Origin: Desulfoscipio geothermicus
GTDB taxonomy: Bacteria; Bacillota; Desulfotomaculia; Desulfotomaculales; Desulfallaceae
DNA length: 64,000 bases
NCBI GenBank assembly: GCA_016841205.1
Contig: JAENZP010000003.1
Coordinates: forward strand, 1 to 64,000
Direction: 5' to 3'
Below are positions 22,885-31,717 of this stretch, one piece after another; the stretch's first letter is position 1; each line of letters starts with the position of its first letter. The notes under the pieces were generated by a model. That model was not told the DNA's origin and did not search any database. It was given only the letters and a program-made list of their open reading frames with translations. A program made the position numbers and the translations under genes.

Positions 22885-24939
22885 GTGGTCGAACGCAAAA
22901 CCGTAGTAAGCGACTGCATGTCATGTGTGTGGGACTGTGGCATTAAAGTTACGCTGGAAGACGGCAAGATGGTTAAGGTAGAAGGATTACCTGAACATCC
23001 GGTAAGCAAAGGGTATATCTGCCCTCGTGGAGAGTTTCTCCCTGAATTTGTGTATTCACCAGATCGCATTAAATATCCTATGCGCAAGGTGGGTAATACC
23101 TGGGAGCGGCTCAGTTGGGATGAGGCATTGGACTATGCCGCCGAAGAATTAGGCAAAATTAAAGAAAAGTATGGCGCTAAAGCTCTGGCCATTTTCTGCG
23201 GCTCAATGGGTGTGGAAAATATTGAAGTGGCAGGGTTTGCGCAGAGGTTTAAGTCGGCCTACGGTACCCCCAACCTGTTATCAGTAGAAAACATTTGTTA
23301 TCGTGCCCGTATCATGGCCCGTCAGTTGACCTTTGGCCGGTATCCGATGGATTACCCGGCTGATGCACATTGTATCGTTCTCTGGGGTCATAACCCGGAC
23401 GGCTCCAAGGGTATGCTGGCCGAAGATATTAGGGAAAAAGCAGAAAATAGAGTACTTGACTTGATTACGATTGACCCCAAACGGACGGAGTTATCCGAGC
23501 TGGGTCTGCACCTGGCAATCCGGCCGGGAACTGACGGAGCACTTGGGTTGGCCATGCTCAATGTAATTATTAACGAAGGTTTATATGACAAGGAGTTTGT
23601 CGATGGCTATACTACCGGTTTTGAAGAACTGGTGGCGCATGTTCAGCAGTATACACCTGAGTGGGCGGCAGAAATTACCTGGCTGGGCGCGTCGGACATT
23701 AAATCGGTAGCCCGTATTTATGCCCAGTCCAAGCCTGCCTGTATCGTGCAGGGGATCAATACACTAGATCAACACGTCAACGGGTTGCAGCTGTCCAGGT
23801 TGCTGAACATCCTGCAGATTGTTACCGGCAATATCGACAAGCCGGGTACATGGGTAACCATTCCCTATCTTCGCATGACCGACCTACGTTTGCCAATGGA
23901 TGAAGTGCCTATCGGTGCCGATCAATACCCGTTGTTCTATTCTTTCTGGGGCAGAAAATCTCCTTACGGCATCGCCACTTTGTTCCCGCAGGCAGCACTA
24001 GAAAGCAAGCCTTATCCGGTCCGTGGCGCCATTGTTGCCGCAGCCAACCCGGTGGTTTCTTTCCCGGAAGCGAACAAGTTTATCGATGCGTTTAAGTCGA
24101 TGGACTTTATGATGGCTATTGATCTCTTTATGACCGACACTGCTGAGCTGGCTGATTTAGTATTGCCTGCCTGCACTTTTATGGAGAAGGACGCTGTGTC
24201 CTACGTTTATGGCGTAGTGCACGGCGAGCCCTTTGCCAGTTACCACAGGAGAGTTATTGAACCAGTAGGGGAGTCTAAGCCTGACTGGTGGATTTGGACC
24301 CAACTGGCCCGTCGTTTGGGATTTGGCGAGTTATTCCCCTGGAATTCAGACGAAGAAGTGATGGACACTCTACTGGAACCCAGCGGTATTACTGAACAGC
24401 TAAAAGCAACCGAAATGGGCATTTATTTTGCTGAGCAAGACTACTATGCTTATAAGAATAAGAAGATCGGCACACCTAGCGGCAAAATTGAAATATATTC
24501 CAAGACCCTGGAAGATGCCGGCTATGATCCGCTGCCTAAATATTATGAACCGGCACAAAGCCCGGTAAGCACACCTGAACTGGCCAAGGAATTTCCGATA
24601 ATTCTAATCAGCGGGGCCCGGCGGCAAGCGTTTACCCACACCCAGATGCGGCATGTCCCGCAACTCAGAGCGCAAGAGCCGGAGCCATTTGCCGAGATGC
24701 ATCCGGCAACCGCTAGCCGTTACAACGTTAAGGACGGGGAGCGTATTCGTCTTTCCACCCGCAATGGCAGTATCATTATGCGGGTTAAGGAAGAGCCAAG
24801 GTTGATGCCTGGAATAGTGTCGGTACCGCATGGCTGGTCTAATGCTAACGTCAACCTGCTGACTGATATGGATGTGCGTGATCCCATTACCGGTTATCCC
24901 GATTTTAAATCCCTGCTGTGTAAGATTGAGGCGGTATAA
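22885..24939 (+). CDS. Molybdopterin oxidoreductase (DMSO reductase family)
   Basis: A roughly 684-residue molybdenum/tungsten enzyme. An N-terminal [4Fe-4S] site is formed by C11, C14, C18 and C46 (CMSCVWDC ... GYICPRG). The likely metal ligand is C138 in ENICYRAR. Bis-MGD-binding blocks are seen at LWGHNPDGSKGM (about 170), DLITIDPKRTELSE (about 193) and the C-terminal domain MHPATASRYNVKDGERIRLS. No Tat or Sec signal is visible, so it is cytoplasmic. Start taken at GTG 22885, eight bases after AAGGAG; GTG 22876 overlaps the SD. Closest types are formate dehydrogenase-like and hydratase-like enzymes; the Asp after the second Cys that marks acetylene hydratase is absent. Substrate unknown. 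Confidence 0.85.
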   Translation: MVERKTVVSDCMSCVWDCGIKVTLEDGKMVKVEGLPEHPVSKGYICPRGEFLPEFVYSPDRIKYPMRKVGNTWERLSWDEALDYAAEELGKIKEKYGAKALAIFCGSMGVENIEVAGFAQRFKSAYGTPNLLSVENICYRARIMARQLTFGRYPMDYPADAHCIVLWGHNPDGSKGMLAEDIREKAENRVLDLITIDPKRTELSELGLHLAIRPGTDGALGLAMLNVIINEGLYDKEFVDGYTTGFEELVAHVQQYTPEWAAEITWLGASDIKSVARIYAQSKPACIVQGINTLDQHVNGLQLSRLLNILQIVTGNIDKPGTWVTIPYLRMTDLRLPMDEVPIGADQYPLFYSFWGRKSPYGIATLFPQAALESKPYPVRGAIVAAANPVVSFPEANKFIDAFKSMDFMMAIDLFMTDTAELADLVLPACTFMEKDAVSYVYGVVHGEPFASYHRRVIEPVGESKPDWWIWTQLARRLGFGELFPWNSDEEVMDTLLEPSGITEQLKATEMGIYFAEQDYYAYKNKKIGTPSGKIEIYSKTLEDAGYDPLPKYYEPAQSPVSTPELAKEFPIILISGARRQAFTHTQMRHVPQLRAQEPEPFAEMHPATASRYNVKDGERIRLSTRNGSIIMRVKEEPRLMPGIVSVPHGWSNANVNLLTDMDVRDPITGYPDFKSLLCKIEAV

Positions 24940-25433
24940 AAATTCAATAAACCTAAAGACAAATAAAAGAATTTAAGGGAGTACCGCAAAACTACTTTTT
25001 AAGTAGTGAGCGACACTCCCTTTGTATTAGAGCACAAAAGAGGCTGTTGCACTACGAACTATTAATTATAAGTTGAGTTATTGTGTGGATAGCGAAGAAC
25101 CCGGATAACAGCCAACCTTAACGAAAAGTTAAACACTTATTTTGCTGCGAGTAGCAAGAAAAACTGTGCACCTTTGACGGGTGGTGTCCCCTGCCCACAA
25201 CTAATCGCTTGCCGCTTGTCGGGAGGAAGCGGCAGAGCCGGTCAGCCGATTGGCCACTGAAAACAACACTGAAGCACAACAGATGAAGGGCCTCAGAGCC
25301 AACAACGAAAAACTGCAGGATAAAGAAAATCATCCTTGAACTTCAGATACGCGTGGAGGATACTGGTTAACTGGCCTATCTTTAAGGCAATCCAAATGGG
25401 AAAATAACGAATTATTTGCCATATGCCAATTAA
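24940..25433. other. Gene-free stretch
   Basis: A hairpin at about 24975-25021 (GGGAGT pairing with ACTCCC) may end the oxidoreductase transcript. Around 25240-25340 one frame reads LATENNTEAQQMKGLRANNE, a coiled-coil pattern like the N terminus of IS66-type transposases. It has no start and stops at once; I regard it only as a possible transposase relic. Confidence 0.35.
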
Positions 25434-25481
25434 CTCCCCTCTTTTCATAGCCAAAATTTCAGCTATATAAAAAGAGGGGAG
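25434..25481 (-). terminator. Long hairpin downstream of the repeat protein
   Basis: CTCCCCTCTTTTCATAGC pairs with the complementary stretch ending GAGGGGAG (25462-25481) with one small bulge. The A/T-rich inner arms and position 50 bases past the stop at 25533 fit a terminator for the minus-strand gene. Confidence 0.7.
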
Positions 25482-25532
25482 GACAACGAATTAATCGCTA
25501 TAAACGGGTTGTTTCAAAGCTTTAATATACGG

Positions 25533-26579
25533 TTAATTATAATTGCTATTAAAAAATTCGGGATGCTGCTTAGCTAATTCCTCAAGCTCCGCCACAGTAG
25601 CCTCGGCGCCTGCTTCACCTTGCTTATTAGCCAAAGTAACCAGCCCATTGATAAATCTAATTAAAACCTCATCATTATCCGGGTGTTGCTTAGCTAATTC
25701 CCGAAGCTCCGCCACGGTAAACTCCGCACTTACTTCGTCTTGCTTATAAGCCAGATCGAATAGCCCAAATGCCAGGGCAACAGCAAACTCCGCAGAATAG
25801 GGGTGCTGATCAGCTAATTTCCTTAGCTTCGCCACTGTATTCTTGGCGTCTTTTTCATTTTGCTTATTAGCCAGATTGACCAGCCCTTTGGCTAATTCAA
25901 CAACAATTTCCGAATTATCGGGGTGCTGGTTAACTAATTTCCTAAGCTTCTCCACAGCAGCTATTGCCCCTGATTCATTTTGCTTATTGGCCAGATCGGC
26001 CAGCCCATAGGCTAATGAAACTATAACCGTCGGATTATCAGAGTAACGGTTAGCTAATTTCCTAAGCTTCTCCACAGCAGCTATTGCCCCGGCTTCATCT
26101 TGTTTATTGGCCAGATCGACCAGCCCATAAGCTAATGAAACTGCCACCACCTCATTATGGGGGTGCTCCTTGGCTAATTTCCCTAGCTCCTTCACAGTAA
26201 CCTTGGTGCCGGCTTCATCTTGCTTATTAGCTAGGTTAACCAGCCCCTTGGCTAAGGCAGCAACAACCTCCTCATAATCGGAGTGCTGCTTAGCTAGTTT
26301 ACTTAGTTCCACCATAGTAGTCCTTGCGCCTATTCCATCCTGCACACAAGCCAAATTGAATAGCCCTTGAGCTAATCTAACTATAACGTCCATATAATCG
26401 GGGTGCTGCTCAGCTAATTTCCCAAGCTCCGCTACAGCAGCCTTGGTGCCGGCTTCATCTTGCACACATGTCAAATTAAACAGCTGTTGGGCTAAGCCAA
26501 TTATAACCTCTGGATTATCGGGTTGCTGGTTGGCCAATTCACTTAGCTCCGCTGCAGTAACCATTGCATCTTCAGCCAA
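25533..26579 (-). CDS. Protein made of about nine 40-residue helical repeats
   Basis: A 348-residue protein composed almost wholly of a 40-residue repeat. Its consensus is LA.QHPDN.EV.V.LA.GL.NLANKQDE.GA..TV.ELRK. At DNA level the period is exactly 120 bases (equivalent words at 25561, 25681, 25801 and so on to 26521) with no indels. Two helices per unit and the HPDN turn place it among TPR-like solenoids, a protein-binding scaffold. TTG 26579 is chosen because AGGAG lies nine bases upstream. There is no signal peptide or membrane segment. Exact periodicity suggests recent expansion by unequal exchange. Partner unknown. Confidence 0.75.
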   Translation of the reverse strand: MAEDAMVTAAELSELANQQPDNPEVIIGLAQQLFNLTCVQDEAGTKAAVAELGKLAEQHPDYMDVIVRLAQGLFNLACVQDGIGARTTMVELSKLAKQHSDYEEVVAALAKGLVNLANKQDEAGTKVTVKELGKLAKEHPHNEVVAVSLAYGLVDLANKQDEAGAIAAVEKLRKLANRYSDNPTVIVSLAYGLADLANKQNESGAIAAVEKLRKLVNQHPDNSEIVVELAKGLVNLANKQNEKDAKNTVAKLRKLADQHPYSAEFAVALAFGLFDLAYKQDEVSAEFTVAELRELAKQHPDNDEVLIRFINGLVTLANKQGEAGAEATVAELEELAKQHPEFFNSNYN

Positions 26580-27431
26580 TTATTATCGCTCCTTTAGGTA
26601 AATATAATTCCCTTAGTTCTGGCAAAATAACCTCTGCTCCTGCTTTAGCCCGCATATTGGTCAAATTCAAATGCGCAATACATTCATGTCGAATTTGAAG
26701 GCTTTTATAGCATTGCATATAATATTATAATAGATTTATCCATTATTTTTTAGCACGTTTTGCATCTCGTTGGCAATCTTCCGCATGATAACACCTCGGC
26801 TTCGTATGGTTTGGGGTGGTTTCATACGGATTTTATCATATTCTTGTCTCTTTTTCAGCTTCTTGACTCTTTTTCAGCTTAAATTTAGTGGCATTATTGG
26901 GTGCGAAACTTAATATTCCTCTATCAAGAAAGGAACGTTACCAATGCAACTATCTGATAGTAGCCAGAAGGTGTTTGACGTTAGATATGCCGGCAGATAC
27001 GAAAACGACGCTATCATCGCAACCTTTGAGTAAGCTGTAAGCAGGTTGGCTGCAACGGTTATTACGGTTGGTAAAAAGAAACAAAAGATGGCCGCAGAAC
27101 ACCGTCACAATGATACCTGTAGAGGGCTGTTATAGTTGTCCGGTGTATGGTAATAGCCACTGTTAGATTAATCAAGATATTATTCAAATGATTGAGGGAT
27201 AAGGTGTAGGCAGATTCCGAAAAGGAATATCAAGCCTACCCCTTTTCAGAAATATCCACACGGGAGGGTTAACTTACAGGGTTTCTAATGACATAATAAG
27301 TAATGATAATGTTTTTATACATATACTTTATTGAAAAATAGAAATTGCATACTTAAAACTTTAGAAAAAGTGATGAATATATGTTCTGCATGGAAATCTT
27401 ATTAAGTTCCACTATCGAATATGGCACCTAA
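26580..27431. other. Gene-free stretch with a repeat-protein relic
   Basis: On the minus strand at about 26600-26665 a frame reads MRAKAGAEVILPELRELYLP, resembling half a unit of the adjacent repeat protein and suggesting the array once extended further. The remaining 750 bases contain no supported gene, RNA or repeat that I can identify. Confidence 0.4.
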
Positions 27432-29372
27432 TTAAATATTAATTATACTTACGTGCTCACCACCATCATTACGAAATTCTACAGGCCCCATGGTACTGGT
27501 AAGCTCAAGTCTACGTCCTCCCACATTGATAATCACTCCGTCATAGATTTTTTTAAGAATTTTAATTTTACCGGACTCTGATTTTAAAATAGTTCTAGTA
27601 CCGATTTCCGAACCAGCTTCCTTTACTATAATTGACTCTATCGCATTAACTTCGCCACCCCGTATCACTCCATCAATAAATACGTTTCCGCCTGCAGTTA
27701 TTTTTGTATTGAAACAGCCTTGACCTGCAATATGCACATCATTGGTGGCAGCTATCACACCGTTAAAAGCATAATCTACATGCACATCAGCCGAAACATT
27801 GCTTAGCTGAGCAAAAAAATCTTTGGCTAATTCCACATAGTCTATTAATATTTTTAGTTTATTTTCGGTAAGGTTCCTGGGTGGAATCTGCTTTTTAATC
27901 ATCTCCAAAAGGGCTTTGACTTCTGAAGACATATCTACGGGTGTAATCTCTAAAAAATGAACGGTTTCCTTTAAAAGCTTAGGTATTCTATTAAACTTTT
28001 TTTCTATTAACGTTAAAATAATTTGTGCCGTCTGATTTTTATACTTGTTTAGTTTAGAATTATCCAGAAGCACATTAACCGTACTAAACAGTCCCTTGAG
28101 GTCGGTATGTAGTTCCTTGAGAGTAATATAACAATTACCAATATAATGGCTATCCCCTCCGGCCTGCACCAGTGACCCAATACATTTACCGACTTTGACG
28201 GATTCCATAGCTATCACTTTGGCTTGGCTAACACAGCCTATGATGTGAATATTTCCACCGGCACTCACCGTCATTCCGTCGCAAATATCGCCGTAAACTT
28301 CAATATTGCCACTAAAGTTCTGGTTTCCAGTGGATAAATTGATATCCCCATGGTGCCTTAAATAAGGCTCTACAGAAAAGAGCCACACTGATCCATTCCT
28401 TTTGACCATCGGGCGTCCGGACATATCGGCAAATACCATATTTTCCTCCACCCTCACACCCTTTCCTGCCCGTACGATTAACTTTTTGGGCTCTCTGGGT
28501 AAAACTACCTCCTCGAATACCGATAGTCCCGACTGGCCTATTTCTCCCTCACGTCTTACTGCCAGTAAGTTATCAGCATCTACAGAAGGAATGGACTTAC
28601 AATTGAAAAAATCTATTTTTTCATTGTCTGAATATTGGTGTTTTATCACTTCCTCCGGAAACAGCACCTCAACGACATCATCCCTGGAATCAGTCGGGAG
28701 AACACCACGGGCAATTACAATCTTGCCATCCTGGGGGTTGGCTAAAAATTGCTGAATAGCCGGAAAATCTATGCCGAGTTTTATACCTTCATTTTCAATT
28801 CTGGTTAGTATTTCATCCATACCAATAGGGCAATATTTTTTTGTAATAGTGGTAGTTATTAAATCCAGGCACTGTTTTGGTGGTTGATCCACAAGAACAT
28901 ACTTTTTTTCAATTTGTAATTGAACCGACATATACGCAGTTAATCCATCTTCAGATGTATGTATTGTTAGAGCAAACGGTTTCTCATAAACTTGCAAATC
29001 TACACGTATATTATCGTATTCGGATACTGCTACTTTACTTTTAACTGGTTGATCATTGATAAATATATCTACGTCCTCTGATGGGTTAATATACGGCAGG
29101 ATATTGTGTCCAGGCAGTCCCTCCACATAAATCTCGTTGTCTTTTACCCTTACCTGACCGAAAGAAAGCTGTTCTGTATCAGTATTAACATGACCCGGCG
29201 GATTGGAGCTGTCATTAGAATCATTTTTGTTCTTTTCAATTTCCTTGGGGCTTATCTCTATCTCTTGGTATAAACTGTCCACCTCTTTGTCTTGATTCTG
29301 ATTTCTCTCTTTCTTTAACTTCAGATTTAGTAAATGATCAATTGTATTGGATAGTGTCTTTCCGAAAGCCAT
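27432..29372 (-). CDS. FapA (DUF342) family protein
   Basis: A 646-residue protein with the FapA/DUF342 architecture. A variable charged N terminus (about 1-70) precedes a beta-rich domain starting FGQVRVKDNEIYVEGLPGHN. The long beta-helix follows, with repeated GGNIHI/GGNVFI turns (SAGGNIHIIGCVSQAK; ITAGGNVFIDGVIRGGEVNA). Family members in Bacillus and Vibrio are linked to flagellar assembly or cell polarity, with unclear mechanism. ATG 29372 has GGGGTGAT upstream. No flagellar genes are nearby. It is divergent from the Wadjet relic at 29.4 kb. Confidence 0.85.
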   Translation of the reverse strand: MAFGKTLSNTIDHLLNLKLKKERNQNQDKEVDSLYQEIEISPKEIEKNKNDSNDSSNPPGHVNTDTEQLSFGQVRVKDNEIYVEGLPGHNILPYINPSEDVDIFINDQPVKSKVAVSEYDNIRVDLQVYEKPFALTIHTSEDGLTAYMSVQLQIEKKYVLVDQPPKQCLDLITTTITKKYCPIGMDEILTRIENEGIKLGIDFPAIQQFLANPQDGKIVIARGVLPTDSRDDVVEVLFPEEVIKHQYSDNEKIDFFNCKSIPSVDADNLLAVRREGEIGQSGLSVFEEVVLPREPKKLIVRAGKGVRVEENMVFADMSGRPMVKRNGSVWLFSVEPYLRHHGDINLSTGNQNFSGNIEVYGDICDGMTVSAGGNIHIIGCVSQAKVIAMESVKVGKCIGSLVQAGGDSHYIGNCYITLKELHTDLKGLFSTVNVLLDNSKLNKYKNQTAQIILTLIEKKFNRIPKLLKETVHFLEITPVDMSSEVKALLEMIKKQIPPRNLTENKLKILIDYVELAKDFFAQLSNVSADVHVDYAFNGVIAATNDVHIAGQGCFNTKITAGGNVFIDGVIRGGEVNAIESIIVKEAGSEIGTRTILKSESGKIKILKKIYDGVIINVGGRRLELTSTMGPVEFRNDGGEHVSIINI

Positions 29373-29407
29373 TATATTATCACCCCAATCCGAATAAAAA
29401 ACTTTAA

Positions 29408-29737
29408 GCTGTACGACATTTAAGCAACCATTGCCTGACAGAGGACGTTGTAGTACTTAAGGATGAGATCCACCAAAAATACAGCATGCTCAAAATTGAA
29501 GCCAAATTAAACCTCGAAAAAACTACTCTAAGGGATACCACCCGACTTTTCAAACGGTACAATATCCTCACAAATATTGACCGTGATGTTACGATGTCAG
29601 ATACAAGGATTAAAATATACCCATTGGTCCTGTTTGCCATACCCAATTATAACCTAAACAGTATTTACGACATAAATGAGAAGCTGAAACAATATGCGAT
29701 GGGGAGTGAGTCAAATGATGATGAAGACATTAACTAG
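29408..29737 (+). pseudogene. JetB/MksE-like (DUF4194) C-terminal fragment
   Basis: An open frame from about 29408 encodes AVRHLSNHCLTEDVVVLKDE, then TRLFKRYNILTNIDRDVTMS, DTRIKIYPLVLFAIP and an acidic tail ending at 29737. The IKIYPSILFAI-type block followed by an acidic end, overlapping the start of a MukB/JetC-like gene, is the layout of the second gene of Wadjet (JetABCD) / MksBEF plasmid-defence operons. The N-terminal two thirds and the jetA gene are absent. Assignment of this piece rests mainly on its neighbour. Confidence 0.5.
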
Positions 29738-29810
29738 GATTAGGCTGATCAACTGGCATTATTTTGTGAATGAAACCAGCTGGAACATAACAGCAACCAG
29801 GCGCTTGTAG
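29715..29810 (+). pseudogene. JetC/MksF-like condensin ATPase, N terminus only
   Basis: ATG 29715 overlaps the JetB fragment by 23 bases. The frame reads MMMKTLTRIRLINWHYFVNE, then TSWNIT, and breaks before the Walker A. The block LTRIRLINWHYF is the start of MukB-like SMC ATPases of Wadjet systems, where it is normally followed by the nucleotide-binding loop. About 1000 codons and jetD are missing. This is a defence system deleted from both ends. Confidence 0.65.
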
Positions 29811-29914
29811 AGTTAACCGTAGAGTTGGTGATAGCCCGGGCATGTTTTAATAAACCGCCGATATAGGGGTACCACCACCAACATTTTAACGAAATATACG
29901 CTAAAACAAATATT

Positions 29915-29940
29915 ACCAGCTATGTGGCTGGTTTTTTTGC
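29915..29940 (+). terminator. Hairpin plus T-run
   Basis: ACCAGC (29915-29920) pairs with GCTGGT (29927-29932), followed by seven T. It points rightward, fitting the end of the former Wadjet transcript, and it overlaps the stop codon of the small minus-strand gene ending at 29920. Confidence 0.65.
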
Positions 29941-30072
29941 TCTAAGACAGTTATTACCATATAACATAATCCCATTAGGGTAAATATACCAATTTCCTTT
30001 AGGCCGGACTGAAACGACTATTCTATCTCTAACTTTTATTTGTGCCACATAATCTTTGTACTGCGCTGCCAT
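29920..30072 (-). CDS. Small hypothetical protein, 50 residues
   Basis: ATG 30072 lies three bases past the stop of the upstream gene (30076). The frame reads MAAQYKDYVAQIKVRDRIVV and SVRPKGNWYIYPNGIML to the stop at 29920. Short beta-rich basic protein without a recognised family. Tight spacing with the preceding small gene suggests a two-gene unit. Confidence 0.4.
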   Translation of the reverse strand: MAAQYKDYVAQIKVRDRIVVSVRPKGNWYIYPNGIMLYGNNCLRAKKPAT

Positions 30073-30075
30073 CGT

Positions 30076-30306
30076 TTAATCCTCTTTATTTTCATGTGCC
30101 CATAGATCAAACAATCTGTGAACTTTAATTTCGCCCGTTTTTATATCAATGAGAAGAATCGGATTTTGGAATTGCTCAGCTAGCTTTATCGTCTTAGGCT
30201 GGGGTACCAGCCACAGGGCTGTTGTTTTGGCCGGTTCCTTTTTGGTATGCTTCCTCCTCGGTTCATATGTTTTGGTAGTGTTTTTTATGATCTCGGTTAA
30301 TGTCAT
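30076..30306 (-). CDS. Small hypothetical protein, 76 residues
   Basis: From ATG 30306 (GAAGGTGG upstream) the protein begins MTLTEIIKNTTKTYEPRRKH, has a basic middle, then FQNPILLIDIKTGEIKVHRL and a charged end. A longer frame to 30360 lacks a ribosome site. I recognise no family. It precedes the 50-residue gene by three bases. Confidence 0.45.
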   Translation of the reverse strand: MTLTEIIKNTTKTYEPRRKHTKKEPAKTTALWLVPQPKTIKLAEQFQNPILLIDIKTGEIKVHRLFDLWAHENKED

Positions 30307-30671
30307 TTTTGCTTCGCCACCTTCTCTATTCTGGTATTTACTCTTTTTCGGCAAAACCATATATGAACTGCAAATGGGAATAAATCACAATTGAGATCAA
30401 ACTGTCGACAGTGCCAGTAATATTTGTCTTAGCGCATGTTTTTAAATGTTGGCGGTACCCCATATAGTAATATGTTTCTTTGCTTAACTGCAAGTCACCG
30501 TTTTCGTCATAAAAGGCGTTGTTATTCCCTTTGAACAAAGACTGGCATGCCGCTGCTGCTCTATAGAGGTTTTACCTAAATCGTAAAGAATGGTACCTGA
30601 AACAGCATATCATAACCGGCTGGTTTAGCATTTTTATTTTCTTCTGGCCTGAGCTAGCATGCTTGTTCAAA
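30307..30671. other. Stretch without a supported gene
   Basis: A minus-strand frame at 30338-30538 (66 codons, containing ETYYYMGYRQHLKTCAKTNI) lacks a ribosome site and resembles nothing I know. It may be a relic. Confidence 0.35.
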
Positions 30672-30947
30672 TCAAGACATAAGTGTTTGTTTTAGTTTTT
30701 TACCTGGGACAAAGACCGGCACTTCTTTTGCCAAAATCTCAACTTGTTCCCCAGTCTTAGGGTTCCTTCCAGCCCTAGCAGCCCGGCTCCGGACCTTAAA
30801 GGTTCCAAAACCTACAAGCCGTATTTCATTTCTTTCTTTTATAGCTTCCGATACAACCTCTGTAAATGCATTGATAATTTTAGTTGTTTCTTTCTGGGTT
30901 ATACCCGCTTTTTCAGCAACTGCAGCCACTAACTCGCTCTTGTTCAT
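30672..30947 (-). CDS. hup: HU-family DNA-binding protein
   Basis: HU is the small histone-like protein that bends and compacts DNA. From ATG 30947 the 91-residue protein is standard: MNKSELVAAVAEKAGITQKE, then IRLVGFGTFKVRSRAARAGR, then NPKTGEQ and VFVPGKKLKQ. The arm motif GRNPxTG that intercalates into the minor groove is intact. The longer upstream frame is ignored because the family begins at MNKSEL; AAAGG lies upstream with slightly long spacing. A structured region at 31116-31198 lies in its presumed 5' leader. Confidence 0.92.
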   Translation of the reverse strand: MNKSELVAAVAEKAGITQKETTKIINAFTEVVSEAIKERNEIRLVGFGTFKVRSRAARAGRNPKTGEQVEILAKEVPVFVPGKKLKQTLMS

Positions 30948-31115
30948 TTTTTTAATCATTCCTTTCGCTTTGCCCAAGGCATAAAACGGCATGAAACCGT
31001 TGCCTTTGAACTTTTTTTGTTTTAAAACTATTTTATTGAGATAACAGGAATTACAAATCACGTTAAAATGAGTGCGCTACTCCTTCGGTAGTAGACCGTT
31101 ATTTTTATATGTGTA

Positions 31116-31198
31116 GACTGTCCTTTCAAGCACAAATAAGTGTGCCTTTGCACGAAGACTTATCTTTGTATAAACAACTCGTTTATAGCTGGACAGTC
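31116..31198. ncRNA. Candidate structured RNA, three-way junction
   Basis: Three nested helices fit together. P1 is GACTGTCC (31116-31123) with GGACAGTC (31191-31198). P2 is ACAAATAAGT (31132-31141) with ACTTATCTTTGT (31158-31169, one bulge), extended by GTGC/GCAC around a CTTT loop. P3 is ATAAAC (31170-31175) with GTTTAT (31181-31186). P2 and P3 are directly adjacent, as in coaxially stacked junctions. Strand is undetermined; on the minus strand it would be the 5' leader of hup. No known family recognised. Confidence 0.45.
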
Positions 31199-31262
31199 AG
31201 TCAATGCCTATTATTCTCAATAAATTTTTTTTGCAAAGGAAGAATTTGATGCTAAAAATTGT

Positions 31263-31601
31263 TTACTCAATATGTATGTAGTGTAATATTTTTGCTATTA
31301 AAGATTGAACATGAAGCCGGCTTTTTGTATTTTGGGTACCACCGTCACCAACAGCCCCCGATTCATTTTCAGTTATTTCTTCACGAAAAATACTCACTAA
31401 ATTGTCTGCATCTAAGTCAAGGAAACGAGCATAAGAACGTAAAAAACCTTCCGTATAAACCAAACCGGGAAGAACGTAGTAATCCCCTTCTTCCAACGCT
31501 TGCAAATATTTACTGTTAATCTTGGTAGCTTCCTTAACCTCTTTTAACTCTATTCCTTTAGCTTGCCTAGTTTTACGCAACTGCTCGGAAACTCTGTCCA
31601 T
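31263..31601 (-). CDS. XRE-type helix-turn-helix protein, RodZ N-terminal-like
   Basis: A 112-residue protein consisting of a single HTH_25-type domain: VSEQLRKTRQAKGIELKEVK, then EATKINSKYLQALEEGDYYV and LPGLVYTEGFLRSYARFLDL, the pattern of RodZ cytoplasmic domains. The membrane segment and periplasmic part of RodZ are missing; after residue 75 the chain is short and polar. It may be a truncated RodZ paralogue or a stand-alone regulator. ATG 31601 follows AAGGTGG. A cyclic-di-GMP riboswitch and terminator (31671-31813) lie immediately upstream on the same strand and should set its expression. Confidence 0.75.
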   Translation of the reverse strand: MDRVSEQLRKTRQAKGIELKEVKEATKINSKYLQALEEGDYYVLPGLVYTEGFLRSYARFLDLDADNLVSIFREEITENESGAVGDGGTQNTKSRLHVQSLIAKILHYIHIE

Positions 31602-31670
31602 GTATGTATCACCCACCTTAAGAGAAACTTGCCATAGAAGACTGCCAACAGCTTACCAAGTAAATAAATA

Positions 31671-31708
31671 AAAAACCCTTTACCAGAGATACTTAGTCCC
31701 GGTAAGGG
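31671..31708 (-). terminator. Riboswitch expression-platform terminator
   Basis: On the minus strand CCCTTACCGG (31708-31699) pairs with CTGGTAAAGGG (31686-31676), followed by a run of T. It begins about ten bases after the riboswitch aptamer and ends 70 bases before the HTH gene, the layout of ligand-controlled termination. Confidence 0.8.
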
Positions 31709-31717
31709 CTTATTTTA

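Noticed and set aside
22885-24939. Acetylene hydratase
   Set aside because: The Asp that follows the second cluster Cys in that enzyme is Val here, so only the broader family is claimed.
25240-25340. IS66-type transposase fragment
   Set aside because: Only a coiled-coil-like stretch without catalytic residues; kept as a remark in the gap entry.
25533-26579. CRISPR-like array from the 120-bp periodic words
   Set aside because: The units are coding, contiguous and substitution-diverged with no spacers.
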